DNA of 64,000 nt from Galerina marginata (lineage: Eukaryota > Basidiomycota > Agaricomycetes > Agaricales > Galerinaceae). Of this stretch, positions 31,433 to 45,700 are shown in pieces. The notes beneath the pieces were generated by a model. The model was not told where the DNA came from, did not search any database, and saw only the letters and a program-made list of their open reading frames with translations. Position numbers and translations under genes: made by a program. Location: assembly GCA_023014335.1 (NCBI GenBank), contig JAECYW010000022.1, positions 806,001 through 870,000 of the forward strand, read 5' to 3'. Each line of letters opens with the position of its first letter. Within the stretch, counting starts at the first letter, position 1.

Positions 31433-33413
31433 ATGTTCTCTGTCAATGCGCCCACGACGGTTACAGGAGGAACATTTATTATGAATGTACCAGAGCTCCC
31501 CGGCAGAATGAAAGGTGATCTATCTTCTCGCATAACCGCTACGTCTGTCAACTAATGAAAGATTGAGAATTCGAACGTCTGGTGGAAGCATCCGCGCCAG
31601 CAGCATTCCACAATTCTAAACAGAGATTTGACCCTCCTAAGTGCCACCCCAACACCCGCGTTGCCGTTCTTCGGAGAATCACAGAATGGGTCCAGGGAAC
31701 AAACACCCATGCCCAAGATCGTCAAACATCCACGCTGTGGCTTTACGGCGCCGCAGGTAGCGGAAAAACCGCCATTGCTCAATCTCTTGCTGAGCAATTC
31801 GACGATGACGACGGTTCACTCCTGGCCAGTTTCTTCTTCTCAAGGACGGACCCCACTCGGAATCATGCTGGGCACCTTGTTGCGACTATTGCTTATCAAA
31901 TCGCTCTGAAACTTCCACAGGTGAAGGACTTGATAGTGGCTGTGGTCGAAGACGACCCATTAATCTTTTCAAAGTCCCTTGACATGCAATTTTCTCGGCT
32001 GATTTTTGAACCGCTCGAATTTGCCGAAGTTTCAAATCGTCCAGCCCTACCATCAGCATGCTTAATCACCCTCGATGGCCTTGACGAGTGTGGGGATGAA
32101 GGAGAAAGATGCAGCGTACTACGTATTATTATGGCTACTCGTCGAGACAGCCCTCTGCCGCCCATTCTCCGGTTCTTGGTCGCGAGTCGCCCAGAGATCG
32201 ACATCAAGACCATCATCAATTCCCAGAGCAAAGATACTAATCCAGATCGCGTCTCACTTGATACTGATTATAGGTCGTACTTGGACATTCGACTTTTTCT
32301 ACAAGACAAATTCAGAGGACTCAAGGATCATCATCCTCACCGTGCCTTTATTCCTTCTGAATGGCCATCCAAAAGTACCGTTGATAAACTCGTCGAAACA
32401 TCCTCCGGTCAGTTCATATATGCCTCTACAGTTGTGAAATATGTGTCATCCAATGCCCACAAACCTAACAAGCGCTTGGAGGTCATTCTCAGTCTACGCC
32501 CCACCCCATCAGACGCTCCGTTTGCTGCTCTGGACGAGCTATACACCCACATACTTTCCACAGCGGGTGACCCTAATCTTGTTTTACGTGCGTTAGGCCT
32601 AGCTCTCCTTAGTAGGTTCTATTATTACTATCAGGTGGAAGAAATCCTCGGTCTCGAAAAAGGAGACGTCGAGGTACTTTTCAGCCCTCTGGGCTCTATC
32701 GTTTCACTGGAAGGTTCTTTTTTCAAAATTTTGCATGCATCTCTTGGAGATTATCTCTTCGATAAGTCGCGATCAAAGGGATTTTATATTCATCCGGCAG
32801 AAAAACATACCGAGAATGCCCACCTTATATTCCAGCGTCTTGGACAGCCGATATGTAAGTTTGTAGTTCGTCATGTCCGCTTATGAAATGAACTGAAATT
32901 TGTCTATGCAGCCGCTTTCGACTTCCAGAAATATTTCGACGAGCTTCTTCGGACTTTGAAGATCGCTTTTCCCACTGCCGAGCTGCAGGAGGACATAATT
33001 AAATTTTCACTTGACCAGCCAGAAGATGATTTGGTCTTTGATTATAAACTTGCGCCGCACGCATACACGGAGGACGACCGTACTCTAGTACACGTTACGC
33101 CGCCGCAGAAGGACAGATTTTTTTTCATAGTCGTTGAACCCTTCCTGTTGGTTGTAAAAGCGTTGGTAAGTCTTCGTTATTTACATGCTGTCGCAGTTTT
33201 AATGTTAATATTCGCCAGGCATGGGATGATGCTGCCAAGTTGTACGAAATTAAGCTGGAGCAATTCGAGCGAGTGCTGAAGCGCAGGTTTGGAGATATTC
33301 CAGACTTGTATTCGCACTTATTTGAGGGCTACAGCAGCCGTTTCCCCTACAGCTTTATCTCGCGACGGGTGTCAAAGATGATAGCTATGGTTGGGTTGGG
33401 TCAGCGGAGTTGA
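31433..33413 (+). CDS. NACHT-domain STAND ATPase (NLR-like)
   Basis: Exons 31433-31514, 31568-32854, 32912-33165 and 33219-33413 give 605 aa. The short N-terminus (MFSVNAPTTVTGGTF) resembles the small leader common in Agaricomycete NACHT proteins, followed by FHNSKQRFDPPKCHPNTR, their usual entry to the NACHT domain. The Walker A loop is GAAGSGKT (residues 88-95), Walker B is LITLDGLDE (193-201), and a later motif RFLVASRPE fits NACHT sensor 1. The winged-helix part ends with ILHASLGDYLFDKSRSKGF. The C-terminal 130 residues have no WD40, ankyrin or TPR repeats that I can see, so the sensor part is missing or unknown. STAND ATPases oligomerise on ligand binding; fungal members act in non-self recognition and cell death. 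The first-intron donor (GTGATC) is weak; it is chosen because phase and the LERLVEAS-like entry fit. Confidence 0.85.
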
Positions 33414-33774
33414 CGCAGAACACAGGCGCGAGTAATTTGCTCAGAGGAGCGACAATGAGTAGTGAGCTGCCACTACTTTTCCCACTCAGCTGGATGCTTT
33501 GAACGGCTTATCCGGGCGACGCAAAGGAAGCATCATAAATTTAGCATATTGGTAAATGGGCACGGCTGCCTTCATGTGTATGACTCTTTTTATTCCATGC
33601 CGAAGAAAGGAAAAAATTAACTTAATGTGCTACAGTTTTTGTAAGAGAATCATGGGCGAAGATTATGTTTCTCATTTACCTTTGCCCTAAGCCAGACGTG
33701 AACGGAGTAGTATCTCAGCAGAGGTGTTAGGTGTTTGAATGCTTATTGTGAGGCAGGAGAGATGAAATGAAATT
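33414..33774. other. NACHT gene 3' flank
   Basis: About 360 bases between the NACHT stop and the first recognisable piece of the long repeat. Nothing else seen. Confidence 0.35.
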
Positions 33775-36700
33775 ACAAGCTCCATAGATCGATAGGCGGA
33801 TCGCAGCCCAGAGTAATCAGCATTCGTTAAGACAATTTTATCTACAGATCGCGATGGATTACATCTGGGTCGTCCAATTTGGTTTGCTGTGGTATACTAG
33901 ATTGATTCGTTCAATCACGTTCCTTTCCGGGCAGACGGGGAACGTGTGCCTGGTCACTAACCAGTACATCTGGTAAATTATGACCCTGGCGTGCGTGTAG
34001 AAAGCGCTGGAAGGAGAACGCGATGGGAGCGAATGAAGGAACTAGAAACTTGGAGCGAGAGGGGAGGGAAAGGTGACTCCAAATCAAGTAGGTCTGTCCA
34101 TATAATGTCTGTCTGCTCCATCCCGGATTAGATGACTAGAACATTAAACGCGTGGAGGCTCACGTATACATAGATATGCGCCGTAAGCCTGGGATGCGTT
34201 AGGTTGTTCTCTATATCCTTGGAATGAAGCAGAAGATCAAGCAGCGAGTATTAGTGGTTTGGACGCGGGTTGGTGTTAGTCAACGAAGTCGACCAAGACA
34301 GGAAAACAGGAGACAGATAACGCAAGCAGGTGCATGAGAGCCGATGTATCCGCAAACCAAGTGCTGCTTTACGGCCATACCACACTCTGGGAGGCATAGA
34401 TGAAAGTATTTCCTGCACGTCAAGTTTAAATTGAGATCTTTGCTTCGCGAGGTACAGATCAGATACTTGGGCTTCAGCAGGGTGGTAGGCCGGCAGGAGA
34501 AAGAACAGGATCGCTTGGATAGGAATATTTATTGTAGTTGATCAGTATTGATTCCTTGGGATCCTCGGATAATGGGTGTCTATAATTTTATATGAACATC
34601 GGTGGGAAATGGGCAGGGAGAAGATGACTCACCTACATAGGTCGCCACACTCGCGACTCGATGACCTGCAAGAAATATGGATTTCCACCCTCGTCATGCA
34701 GCTTATCATGATCCCAGTTGGCACCAGATACCCCCAGCCAGCACTCACGCAGTTATGGCATCTTACAGCCTTGCCTCAGACTATGGAGTATTACAATCAG
34801 CAAACGCGCCTCTCGCCCGAGCCCAGTTAAATTTCGGCTGGGCTCGGGTACTGTGATGGTGGTGTGTGGACGCTCGTCGTGAGGCAAAGGCTGAAAGAGT
34901 ATTGTAACAAATGCAGTATTGGCTGGGGTTTTGGATTTGATTTGGGTCCAGGCCAAAGGTTGTTACAGGAACTCGAGATTAATGAAGAGAGGGAGGGGAG
35001 ACGAGATGATAGGCCACCGCCGATCGATAGGAGGGTCACAGCCCAGAGTAATCAGTAGCCTCAAAGTTCTCCTCATGACATAAAATCCCCGAAGCCAAAG
35101 ATTCTCTCGGGTTCTCGAGGACTTTGTCAAACTGAAGATTGTAACCGACTACATCTGGGCTGCCAGTATTCAGATCCAAATGCGACGGAACGCGATGGCT
35201 TCAGGCTATTGCACAGACCACGGACAAGGACAACGATAATGCTCCTGTTTGAATTAATTTAGTCGTGTTAGTGTCTAAATGCGTGTGAGTTGTATTGTAA
35301 GCTACTTACCTACACACCCGCGATGGTGAGTGCGGATTGGAAAGACGTCATTGTCGGCGAGCAGAGATTTTTGCACCAACTATATTAGTCCAGCAGTCAG
35401 ATAGATAAACCACAAGATTGTTCGGCAGGCGGTAGCCCTGGGTACCGAAGTCGAAACTGTGATGAGATGAAGGGTCTCAGAAATCCAAATAAAGAGTCAA
35501 CGACTCTTTGATCCTCAGAGACGACTTCAGCGGTTTGGACACTCGGGGGTACCTGGGCTGTCCACTGCTGCAATGAATCCGAATCCGACAGCTGAAGGAC
35601 TGCAGCACCGTAAACAGAACCGGTATTCGATGTATGGATCGAGAGAGAACCGTATCGATGAATTCAAGTTGTCAATTGAACATCCCATCCGCGTTCCACC
35701 CATCAGCTAAATAAACCACGAGATTGAGACCGCTAGCCAACATATAGCCCAAATCAAAGGTACAGATGAAGGATATCAGGGATCCAAGGAGAGTCTACGA
35801 CCTCGACTCTTGGATACGCTAAGAAGACTTCAGCGATTGGACACTTGGGCTACCTTGCTGCGATGAAATCCAATGGTTGTACTGAAGAACTGCAGGGGCC
35901 AGTAAGCAGAACCGGTGTTTGAGCGCGTGGAGTCGTGGGTCGAAAGAGAAAGAGGAAGAGATCGATGAACATACGCGTTGAAGAAACACGCAGTCAATCT
36001 AATCCAAATCTAATCTCATCTTCGGCTTTCTTCTCACCCGGCACCTCGCCCCGACAACCGATCACGAAATTTCAATCGCCCAATCCGGAAGGCTGTACAT
36101 CTGCCGCCACCGGCGCCACGCCCAAGCCACGCCGCCGCCGTCATCTTTGCTGTCCTCATCGCCACCTCTGGACGATATTCGCATGGTCATACTTTGACCT
36201 GACAGCCTGAGGCTGCTTGGGCTGTTCAAAGAAACGCAATTGAATACGACGGGCGGGAAGGACGGCAGCAGAAATCCCCCAGTGGGGGTGGGGCTGTTGA
36301 GCAAAAATTAAGTTACGTTGAGAACGTGGATCAAGCGGGAAATTCAAAGAGATCGATGATCTTCGGGACACGACGATTTTCCAATTTCACGCATCTTCAT
36401 CGAATCCTATCAATTATTGTGTGCTCGAGAATCCAAAATTTATTCTCAAGGAAGGAAACAGGCTGGCTGGTATAAATCGATTCATTCAATCACTTTCTCC
36501 TGCCTGGATGGAACGCGCTCCGGGACACTGACCAGTATATCTGGTAAATCATGACCCTAGCGCGCGTGTAGAAAGCACTGGAAGAAGAATGTGATGGAGC
36601 AAATTATGGGACCAGAAACTTGGGCAAGAGAGCGAAAAATGGCTCAAGCAGGCCTGTCCATCCAGTGACCGTCCGCTCTATCCTAGTTCAAGACGAAACA

Positions 36701-39700
36701 CGTGCAGGCTCAACGTATACGTAGATATGCGCCGTAAGCCTGGGATGCGTTAATTTTATACATTGGTGGAGCGGAGCGGTGGGGTGTGGTGTGGAGGGTT
36801 AACCAACGAGTGTTACTGGCGGCGAGCGGTTAGACGCGCGTTGGGGTTAAATAACGACGAGACGACTAAAACAGAAAAATCAATGGAGAAAGGAAAGCAA
36901 GAGCAGAAAAATATAGATGGATAAATCAAGCACAAAAGTACGAGCACCACAAAGAGAAAAGAGAAGCGGAAGAAACACAACGCAAGCAGGTGCATGAGAG
37001 CCAATGTATCCGCAAACCCGGTGCTGCTTTGCGGCCTACCACACATTATGAAAATGGATTAAAGTATCTCCTGCACTCCGAGCTTAACTGGAGCGTCTTT
37101 GCTTCGTGAGGTACAGACGAGATACTTGAGTTGCAGCAAGGTGGTAGGCCGGAGAGAGAACGGGGTCGTGCGGATACGGGGGAGTTGTTGTAGGCGTTGA
37201 TCAGTATTTGACCGTTTGCGGCCCTCGATAATGAAAATCTAATATTTTATTTGGGTATCAGTAAGAAGTAATCGGGCAAGAGATGATACTTATTAAGTAC
37301 TCACCTCGCTCGCCAAACTCGCAACTGGATGACGCACAAAAAATGCCTATTTCGTCGTCGTGCAGTTTATCACGATCCCAGTGGGTACCAAAAAATCCCA
37401 GCCAGCACTCATCCACTTATGCGAACATACAGCCTTTCCTCGGACTGCGGAGCAATGATCAACGCGCCTCTCGCCCGAGCTCAGTTAATTTTCAGCTGGG
37501 CTCGGGTAGAGTGGACGTGCGTGGACGTCCGTCGTGAGGGAAGGCTGAAAGAGTGTTGTAAAGGTTGAAGTATTGGCTGGGAGTTAGGACGATTTGTGGT
37601 CCAAGCTGAAGATGTGTTTTTGTCACAGGAACTCGATGGAGCGAAAAGAGAGAGAGGGACGAGATGATAAGTTCCACGATCGATAGGCAGATCGCAGACT
37701 AAGCCCAGAGCAATCAACAAATCAACCGATACAAAAACCCCCCTAGACCAAAGGTTAACAGAGAGTCGAAGACTCCTGGGTTCTCGAGGATTTTGTGAAA
37801 CTGCAAATTGAGACGGACTACATCTGGGCTGCCAGCATTCAGACCAAAAGGTGATGGAACTTGTCGGTGTTCAGGTAATTGCTAATCGCACGGACAACAG
37901 ACGGTGAGCAAGCTCCTGTTTGAACTCGGTCGCGTTAGTAATTAAATTCGTATGAGTTGAATACTATATGACTGTTTACGCACCTGCTTTGGCTGGTGGT
38001 GGCTGCCAATCGGGTCAGCGAACAGAATTTTAAGAGAGTTTGGAAAGGCTATGGTTCAGTTCAGATGAAGGAGATCAGGGATCCAAGGAGAATCTTGGAT
38101 CCTCCGAGATAGCTTCATCAGGTCAAACACTTCGCGACCGAGTACCTGGGCTATCACGCTACGATGAATCCGATGGTTGTAAGCCGCAGGGCAGGTCCAG
38201 GAAGTGGAACAGGTGCTCGAGTGCGTGGAATCGTGGATCAACAGAGAGAGAGAAAGACATCGATGAACGTTGAAACACTTTACTTGTATTGAAAGACTGC
38301 TGGGCCACTAAGTAGGCAAAACCAGTGTTCGAGCGACGAGCGTGTGGAATCGTGGGTCGAGGGAAAGATGAAGGATATCGATGACTCGGAACGTGGTCGC
38401 AACACACCGTCAATCTAATCTTATCTAATCTCATCTCCGGCTTTCTTCTCTCCCGATTCCAGCTCGCCCCGACAACCGATCACTTCAAACATCAACTCAA
38501 TCCGGAAATCTTTGATCCCATGCCTTCCACTTGCCTTCCGCCACGCTACCTGTGGCACTGTCATCGTTTTGGTACCTACCACTGTTTATGAATCTGGGAG
38601 CCAATTCCAGTGGATAGATGATGAATCTAGGTTCAAAATTTACCACATAAAGAATCACAACAAATACACAAGATGCTCGACTTGATAGATAATATGCACT
38701 GGCAGAGGGGGGTTCGCATACGAACAGGTTTGCTGGAATAAATTTTTTCATTCAATCACATTGTTTTTCCTCACTTGAGAACACGCGCCGTATCACTGAC
38801 CAGTACATCTGGTAAATCATGACTCCAGCGCGCGTGTAGAAAGCACTGGAAGGCGAACGTGATGGAGCAAATTAGGGGACCAACAACTAAGAGCAAGAGG
38901 GAGGAAATGGCGAAAGCTACTCTGTCCATCCAGTGACCGTCCGCTCCGTCCTAGTTCCTATTTTTCAAGACGAAACACGTGCAGGCTCAACGTATACTGA
39001 GATATGTGTTGTAAGCCGGGGACGCGTTGCTTTTATACATTGGTGGAGTGGAGCGGTTGGTGTGGTGTGGCGGGTTAACTGGCGGCGATAGGTTAGACGC
39101 GCGTTAGTGTTAATCAGCGACGTCGGACAAGACAGGAAATCAACGGATAAAAGAAAAGAGAGCGAAAAATCGGGGCCAAAGACGAGTGCCAGAAAAAAAA
39201 AAGGGAAGAGAGACAAAAAACGCAGGCAGGCGCTTGAAAGTGAGATCTAGAGTCGATGTATCCGCAAGCCAGCTACTGCTTTACGGCCACACCACCCTTT
39301 ACAATGTAATGAAAGTATCTCCGGCACCTCGAGTTTAACTTGAAAGTCCTTTTTTTGCGAGGTACAGATGAGATACTTGAGCTGCAGCAAGGTGGTAGGC
39401 CGGAGAGAGAACAGGATCGTGCGGATACGGAGGAGTTGTTGTAGGCGTTGATCAGCATTGACCATTTGAGATCTTCAAATAACGGGGATCTATATTTTAT
39501 CTTTGAGTATCAGAAAGCAGCAGTCGGGCAAGAGACGGTAATTCTTACTCACCTCGCTCGCCACACTCACAACTGGATGGTGCGCAAGAAAGGCCGATTT
39601 CCACCCTCGTCGTGCAGTTTATCATGATCCCATGTGGTGCCCAGTGCTCCCAGCCAAAGTCGGTGCGGTTATGTCGATCTTACAGCCTTGCCGCACACTA

Positions 39701-42700
39701 TGATTTGGCGAACGCACCTCTCGCCCGAGCCCAGTTAAATTTCTCGGGTACAGCGGAGGTGCGTGAATGTCCGTCGTGAGGCGAAGGCTGAAAGAATGTT
39801 GTGACAGACGCAGTATTGGCTGGGGTTTGGACTTGATTTGGGGTCCAGGTCAAAGGTTGAGTTTTTGTTACAGGAACTCGATCGAGCAGAGAGAGAGAGA
39901 GGGACAAGATGATAAGTTCCACCGATCGATATGCGGATCGCAGGCTAAGCCCAAAGTAATCAACAAATCAACCGATATAAAAATCCCCGTAGACCAAAGA
40001 TTAACAGAGAGTCGAAGACTCCTGGGTTCCCTGGGATTTTATCAAACTGCAGATTGAGATCGACTACATCTGGGCAGCCAGTGTTCAGATTCAATTGCGA
40101 CGAGACGTGGTGGCTTTCAGGTAATCGTATGGACAACGACGGTGATCAAGCTCCTGTTCGAGTTTAGCCACGTCAGCGACCGGGTTTGCGAGAGTTGGAT
40201 AGTATACTACTTACCTACACATCCCCAATGGTGAGTGCGGATTGGCATAAAAAAAAGGCGTCATTGTCGGCGAACAGAAAGTTTTACATCGACATCGACT
40301 ATGGCCCAGCAGTCAGCTAGATCAACCATAAGATTGTTCGGCAGGCGGTAGCCCTGGGTACCGAGCTTCTGATTCAGCTTTTGACGATGAAGGATGTCAG
40401 AAATCCAAATAAAGAGTCGACGACTCTTGGATCCTCCGAGATGACTTCAGCGGTTTGGACACGGAGGTGCCAGGGCTGTCTACTGCTGCGATGAATCTGA
40501 TGGCTGAAAGACCGTAGCATCGCAAGCAGAACCTGTGTTCGAGTGCATGGATCGGGAGAATATTATATTAACGAACTTTAGAACATCCACACCCGCGTTC
40601 CGCCCATCAGCCAAATAAACCACGGACCCGATGAGGAATATCGAGGATCCAAGGAGAGTCTTGGACCTCCGAGAGAACTTCATCGGATCAGACACTTTGT
40701 TGGGCTATCGTGCTACGGTGAATCCGATGGTTGTAAGCCGCAGGGCAGGTCCAGAAAGTGGAACAGGTGCTTGAGCGCGTGGAATTGTGGATCGAGAGAG
40801 AGAGAGAGAAAGACATCAATAAACGTTGAAACAAACAGTCAATCTAATCACATCTTCCGGCTTTCTCTCCAGATTCCCACCGGCAACTCGCCCCGATCGA
40901 CTGCCCAATCCGGAAATCTTCGTCGATTCTTCGATCCCATTGCCTGTCGCCACGCCGCCGGGCCTCCTCAGGTCTGTGGCGCCGTCATCGTTTTTTCAAT
41001 TTCGTGCACACCCTTGACCGAATTGAGCGAAATAGAATGGTACAGTAACTTACATTCAACTTGTAGACCTACATTGTCGCTCCTCGTTATGAATCCGAAT
41101 TTTATTCTCAAAGTAGGAAACAGGTTGGTTGGTATAGATCGTTTTATTCAATCACGTTCCGTTTTTGCGCTGCTGAAGAACGCGCGCCGTATCACTGACC
41201 AGTACATCTGGTAAATTATGACACCAGCGTGCGTGTAGAAAGCACTGAAGGAGAACGTGATGGAGCGAATTTGGGGACCAGCAACTAAGACCCAGCCGGA
41301 GGAAATGGCGAAAGTTACTCTGTCCATCCAGTGACCGTCCGCTCCGTCCCAGGTCCAAGTTATCATAACGATGAAACGCGTGCAGGCTCGACGCATACAT
41401 AGATAGCGTTGTAAGCCAGGAACGCGTTGGTTTGCTTTGTACAGCCTCGGAATGGAGCGGAGCGGAGTGAAGTAGAAGGTTAACTGGCGAGTATTACTGG
41501 ATGCGAGTGGACTAGACGCGCGTTGGTGTTAACCAACGACGATGACGACGACCAAGACAGAGAAATCAACGGAGCAGAGGAATCAAGCACAAAAGTACGA
41601 GCGCCAGAAATAAAAAGGGAAACGGAAGAAAGACATTGACGCAAGCAGGTGCATCCGAGCCGATGTATCCGCAAACCCGGTGCTGCTTTACGGCCATACC
41701 ACATTCTTACAATATGACCAAGTATCTTCTGTACCTCGAGTTTCGCTTGAACGACTTTTTTTTGCGAGGTGTAGGGGAGATACTTGTGCTTCAGCAAGGT
41801 GGTAGGCCGGAGAGAGAACAGGATCGCGTGGATACGGGGGAGTTATTGTAGGCGTTGATAAGCATTGACCATTTGAGATCATCGGATAATGAGAATCTAC
41901 CAGTTTATTTGGTATCAGTAAGAAGTAGTCGGGCGAAAGATAGTATTTATTACTCACCTAGCTCGCCACACTCGCGACTCGATGACTCGCAAAAAAGCCG
42001 ATTTCCACCGTCGTCGTGCGGTCTATCACGATCCCAGTTGATACCTGGCACTCCCAGCTTACGCCAAGTTCAACATACCTTACAGCCTTGCCCTGAGGTT
42101 TTCATTGTTCCACAGCATCTCCCGCCCGAGCCCAATAGACGTCCGGCTCGAGTACAGCGGAGGTGCTTGAAGTTCATCGTGGGGCAAAGGCTGAAAGAGT
42201 GTTTTGATGGATGGAGTGTTGGCTGGGGTTTTGGATTTGATTTGGGGTCCAAGCTGGAGATGTGTTTTTGTCACAAGAACCCGATGGAGCAGAGGGAGGG
42301 GAGACGAGATAATAAGTTCCACCAATCGATAGGCGGATCGCAGGCTAAGCCCAGAGTAATCAACAAATCTACCGATACAAAAATCCCCGTAGACCAAAGA
42401 TTAACAGAGAGTCAAAGACTCCTGGGTTCTCGAGGACTTTGTGAAACTGCAGATTGAGACGGACTACATCTGGGCTGCCAGCGTTCAGACCTAAAGGCGA
42501 TGGAATTGTCGGCGTTCAGGTAATCGCACGGACAATGACGGTAATCATGCTCCTGTTCGAGTTTAGCCACGTCAGCGACCGGGTTTGCGAGAGTTGTATA
42601 CTACTTACTTGCTTACGCACCCGCGTTGGTGAGTGCGGATTGACATAAAGGCATCATTGTCGGCGAACAAAGAGTTTTATATTGCCTATGGTCCAGCAGT

Positions 42701-45700
42701 CAGCTAGATGAACCACAAGATTGTTCGGCAGGCTGTAGCCGTGGGCCTGGGTAGCATTTCGTTCCGATTACATCAGATGAAGGATCTCAGAAATCCAAAT
42801 AAAGAGTCCACGACTCTTAGATCTTCCAAGAGGACTTCAGCTATTTGGACACGGAGGTACCTGGGCTGTCCACTGCTGCAATGAATCCGATGGCTGAAGG
42901 ACTGCAGCACCGTAAACAGAACCGGTATTCGAATGCATGGATCGAAAGAGAACGGTATCGACGAACCTTGTCAATGGAACATCCACACCCGCGTTCCGCC
43001 CATCAGCCAAATAAACCACGGACGACAGTCGCAGAGATAAAATAGCCCAAAGTCCTATGGCTCAGCTCCCGATGAAGAATATCGAGGATCCAAGGAGAGT
43101 CTTGGACCTCCGGGAGAACTTCATCGGATCAGACACTTTGCGACTGAGTACCTGGGCTATCATGCTACAATGAATCCGATGGTTGTAAGCCGCAGGGCAG
43201 GTCCAGGAAGTGGAACAGGTGCTCGAGTGCGTGGAATCGTGGATCGAGAGGAAGAGAGAAAGAAAGACATCGATGAACGTTGAAACAAACAGTCAATCTA
43301 ATCTCATCGTCCGGCTTCCTTTTCCCACCGGCAACTCGCCCCGACAACCGATCAACTGCCCAATCCGGAAATCTTCGTCGATTCTTCGATCCCATTGCCT
43401 GTCGCCACGCCGCCGGGCCTCCTCAGGTCTGTGGCGCCGTCATCGTTTTTTCAATTTCGTGCACACCCTTGACCGAATTGAGCGAAATAGAATGGTACAG
43501 TAACTTACATTCAACTTGTAGACCTACATTGTCGCTCCTCGTTATGAATCCGAATTTTATTCTCAAAGTAGGAAACAGGTTGGTTGGTATAGATCGTTTT
43601 ATTCAATCACGTTCCGTTTTTGCGCTGCTGAAGAACGCGCGCCGTATCACTGACCAGTACATCTGGTAAGTTATGACACCAGCGTGCGTGTAGAAAGCAC
43701 TGAAGGAGAACGTGATGGAGCAAATTAGAAGACCAACAACTAAGAGCAAGAGGGAGGAAATGGCGAAAGTACTCTGTCCATCCAGTGACCGTCCGCTCCG
43801 TCCCAGTTCCAGTTCTTTATGATGAAACGCGTGCAGGCTCAACGTATATGTAGATAGCGTTGTAAGCCAGGGACGCGTTGGTTTGCTTTGTACAGCCTCG
43901 GAATGGAGCGGAGCGGAGTGAAGTAGAAGGTTAACTGGCGAGTATTACTGGATGCGAGTGGCTTGGACGCGCGTTGGTGTTAACCAAAAACCACGACGAC
44001 GACCAAGATAGAAAAATCAACGGCGGAGAAATCGAGCACAACAGTACGAGCGCCAGAAGAAAAAAGAGAAACGGAAGAAAGACATTGACGCAAGCAGGTG
44101 CATCCGAGACAATGTATCCGCAAACCCGGTGCTGCTTTACGGCCATACCACACTTTATGATGATTACATGGACGAAAGTATTTCCTGTACCTCGAGTTTA
44201 ACTTTTCTCGTGAGGCACAGATGAGATACTTGAGTCTTAGCAGGGTGGTAGGCCGGAGAGAGAACAGGACGGTGCGGATACGGAGGAGTTGTTGTAGGTG
44301 TCGATCAGCGTTGACCCCTTGGGATCCTCGGATAATGAGAATCTACCATTTTATTTGGGTATCAGTAAGAAGTGGTCAGGAGATAGTTTACTCGCCTGGC
44401 CACACTCGCAACTTTGATGACCCGCAAGAAATGCCGATTTCCACCCTCGTCGTGCAGTTTATCATGATCCCAGTTGACACCCAGCACTGGCACTTCCAGC
44501 TTATGCCAAGTTCAACATACATTACAGCCTTGCCCTAGGGCTGCTTTGTTCCGCAGCATCTCCCGCCCGAGCCCCATTGACGTTCGGCTCGAGTACAGCG
44601 GAGGTGCTTGAAGTTCATCGTGGGGCAAAGGCTGAAAGAGTGTTTTGACGGATGGAGTGTTGGCTGGGGTTTTGGATTTGATTTGTGATCCGAGCCGAAG
44701 ATGGGTTTTTGTTGTAGTAACTCGATGGAGCAGAGGGAGGGGAGACGAGATGATAAGTCCCACCAATCGATAGGCGGATCGCAGGCTAAGCCCAGAGTAA
44801 TCAACAGATCAACCGTTACAAAAATCCCCGTAGACCAAAGATTAACAGAGAGTCGAAGACTCCTGGGTTCCTGGGGACTTTATCAAACTGCAGATTGAGA
44901 CGGAGTACATCTGGGCTGCCAGCGTTCAGACCCAAAGGCGATGGAATTGTCTGCGTTCAGGTAATCGCATGGCAAACAGACGGTGATCATGCTCCTGTTC
45001 GAGTTTAGCCACGTCAGCGACCGGGTTTGCGAGAGTTGGATAGTATACTACTTACCTACACCCCCGTGCCAGTGATGGTGAGTGCGGATTGACACAAAAA
45101 AAGGCCTCATTGTCGGCGAACAGAGAATTTAAAATCGACTACGGTCCAGCAGCCAGCTAGATTAACCATAAGATTGTTCGGCAGGCGGTAGCCCTGGGCA
45201 TCACAAAAATACTGAAAATGAAGGATCTTAGAAATCCAAATAAAGAATCAATTTGGATCTTCCGAGAGCACTTCAGATATTTGAACACGGAGGTACCTGG
45301 GCTGTCCACTGCTGCGATAGGTCCGATGGTTCAAATATAAGGACTGCAGCACCGTAAGTAGAACCGGTGTTCGAGTGCATAGATTGAGAGACTCATATCG
45401 ACGAACTTTGTCAATGAAACGTCCACACCCACGTTCCACCCGCCAGCTAATAAACCATCAGATTGGCACCGTCGCAAGCCTATAGCCCAGAGTCAAAAGA
45501 GTTCGGTATAGATGAAGGATATCAGGGATCCAAGGAGAGTCTTAGACTACGACCTAGACTCTTGGATACGCTGAGAAGACTTCAGCGATTTGACACTTGG
45601 GCTATCTTCCTGCGATGAATCCGATGGTTGTATTTGGGGACTGTAGGTCCAGCAAGTAGGAAAAACCGGTGTTCGAGCATATGGAACGTGGATCGAGAGA

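Noticed and set aside
31209..31484. 91-codon plus-strand frame before the NACHT gene
   Set aside because: Overlaps the NACHT first exon in another frame and resembles no N-terminal effector domain.
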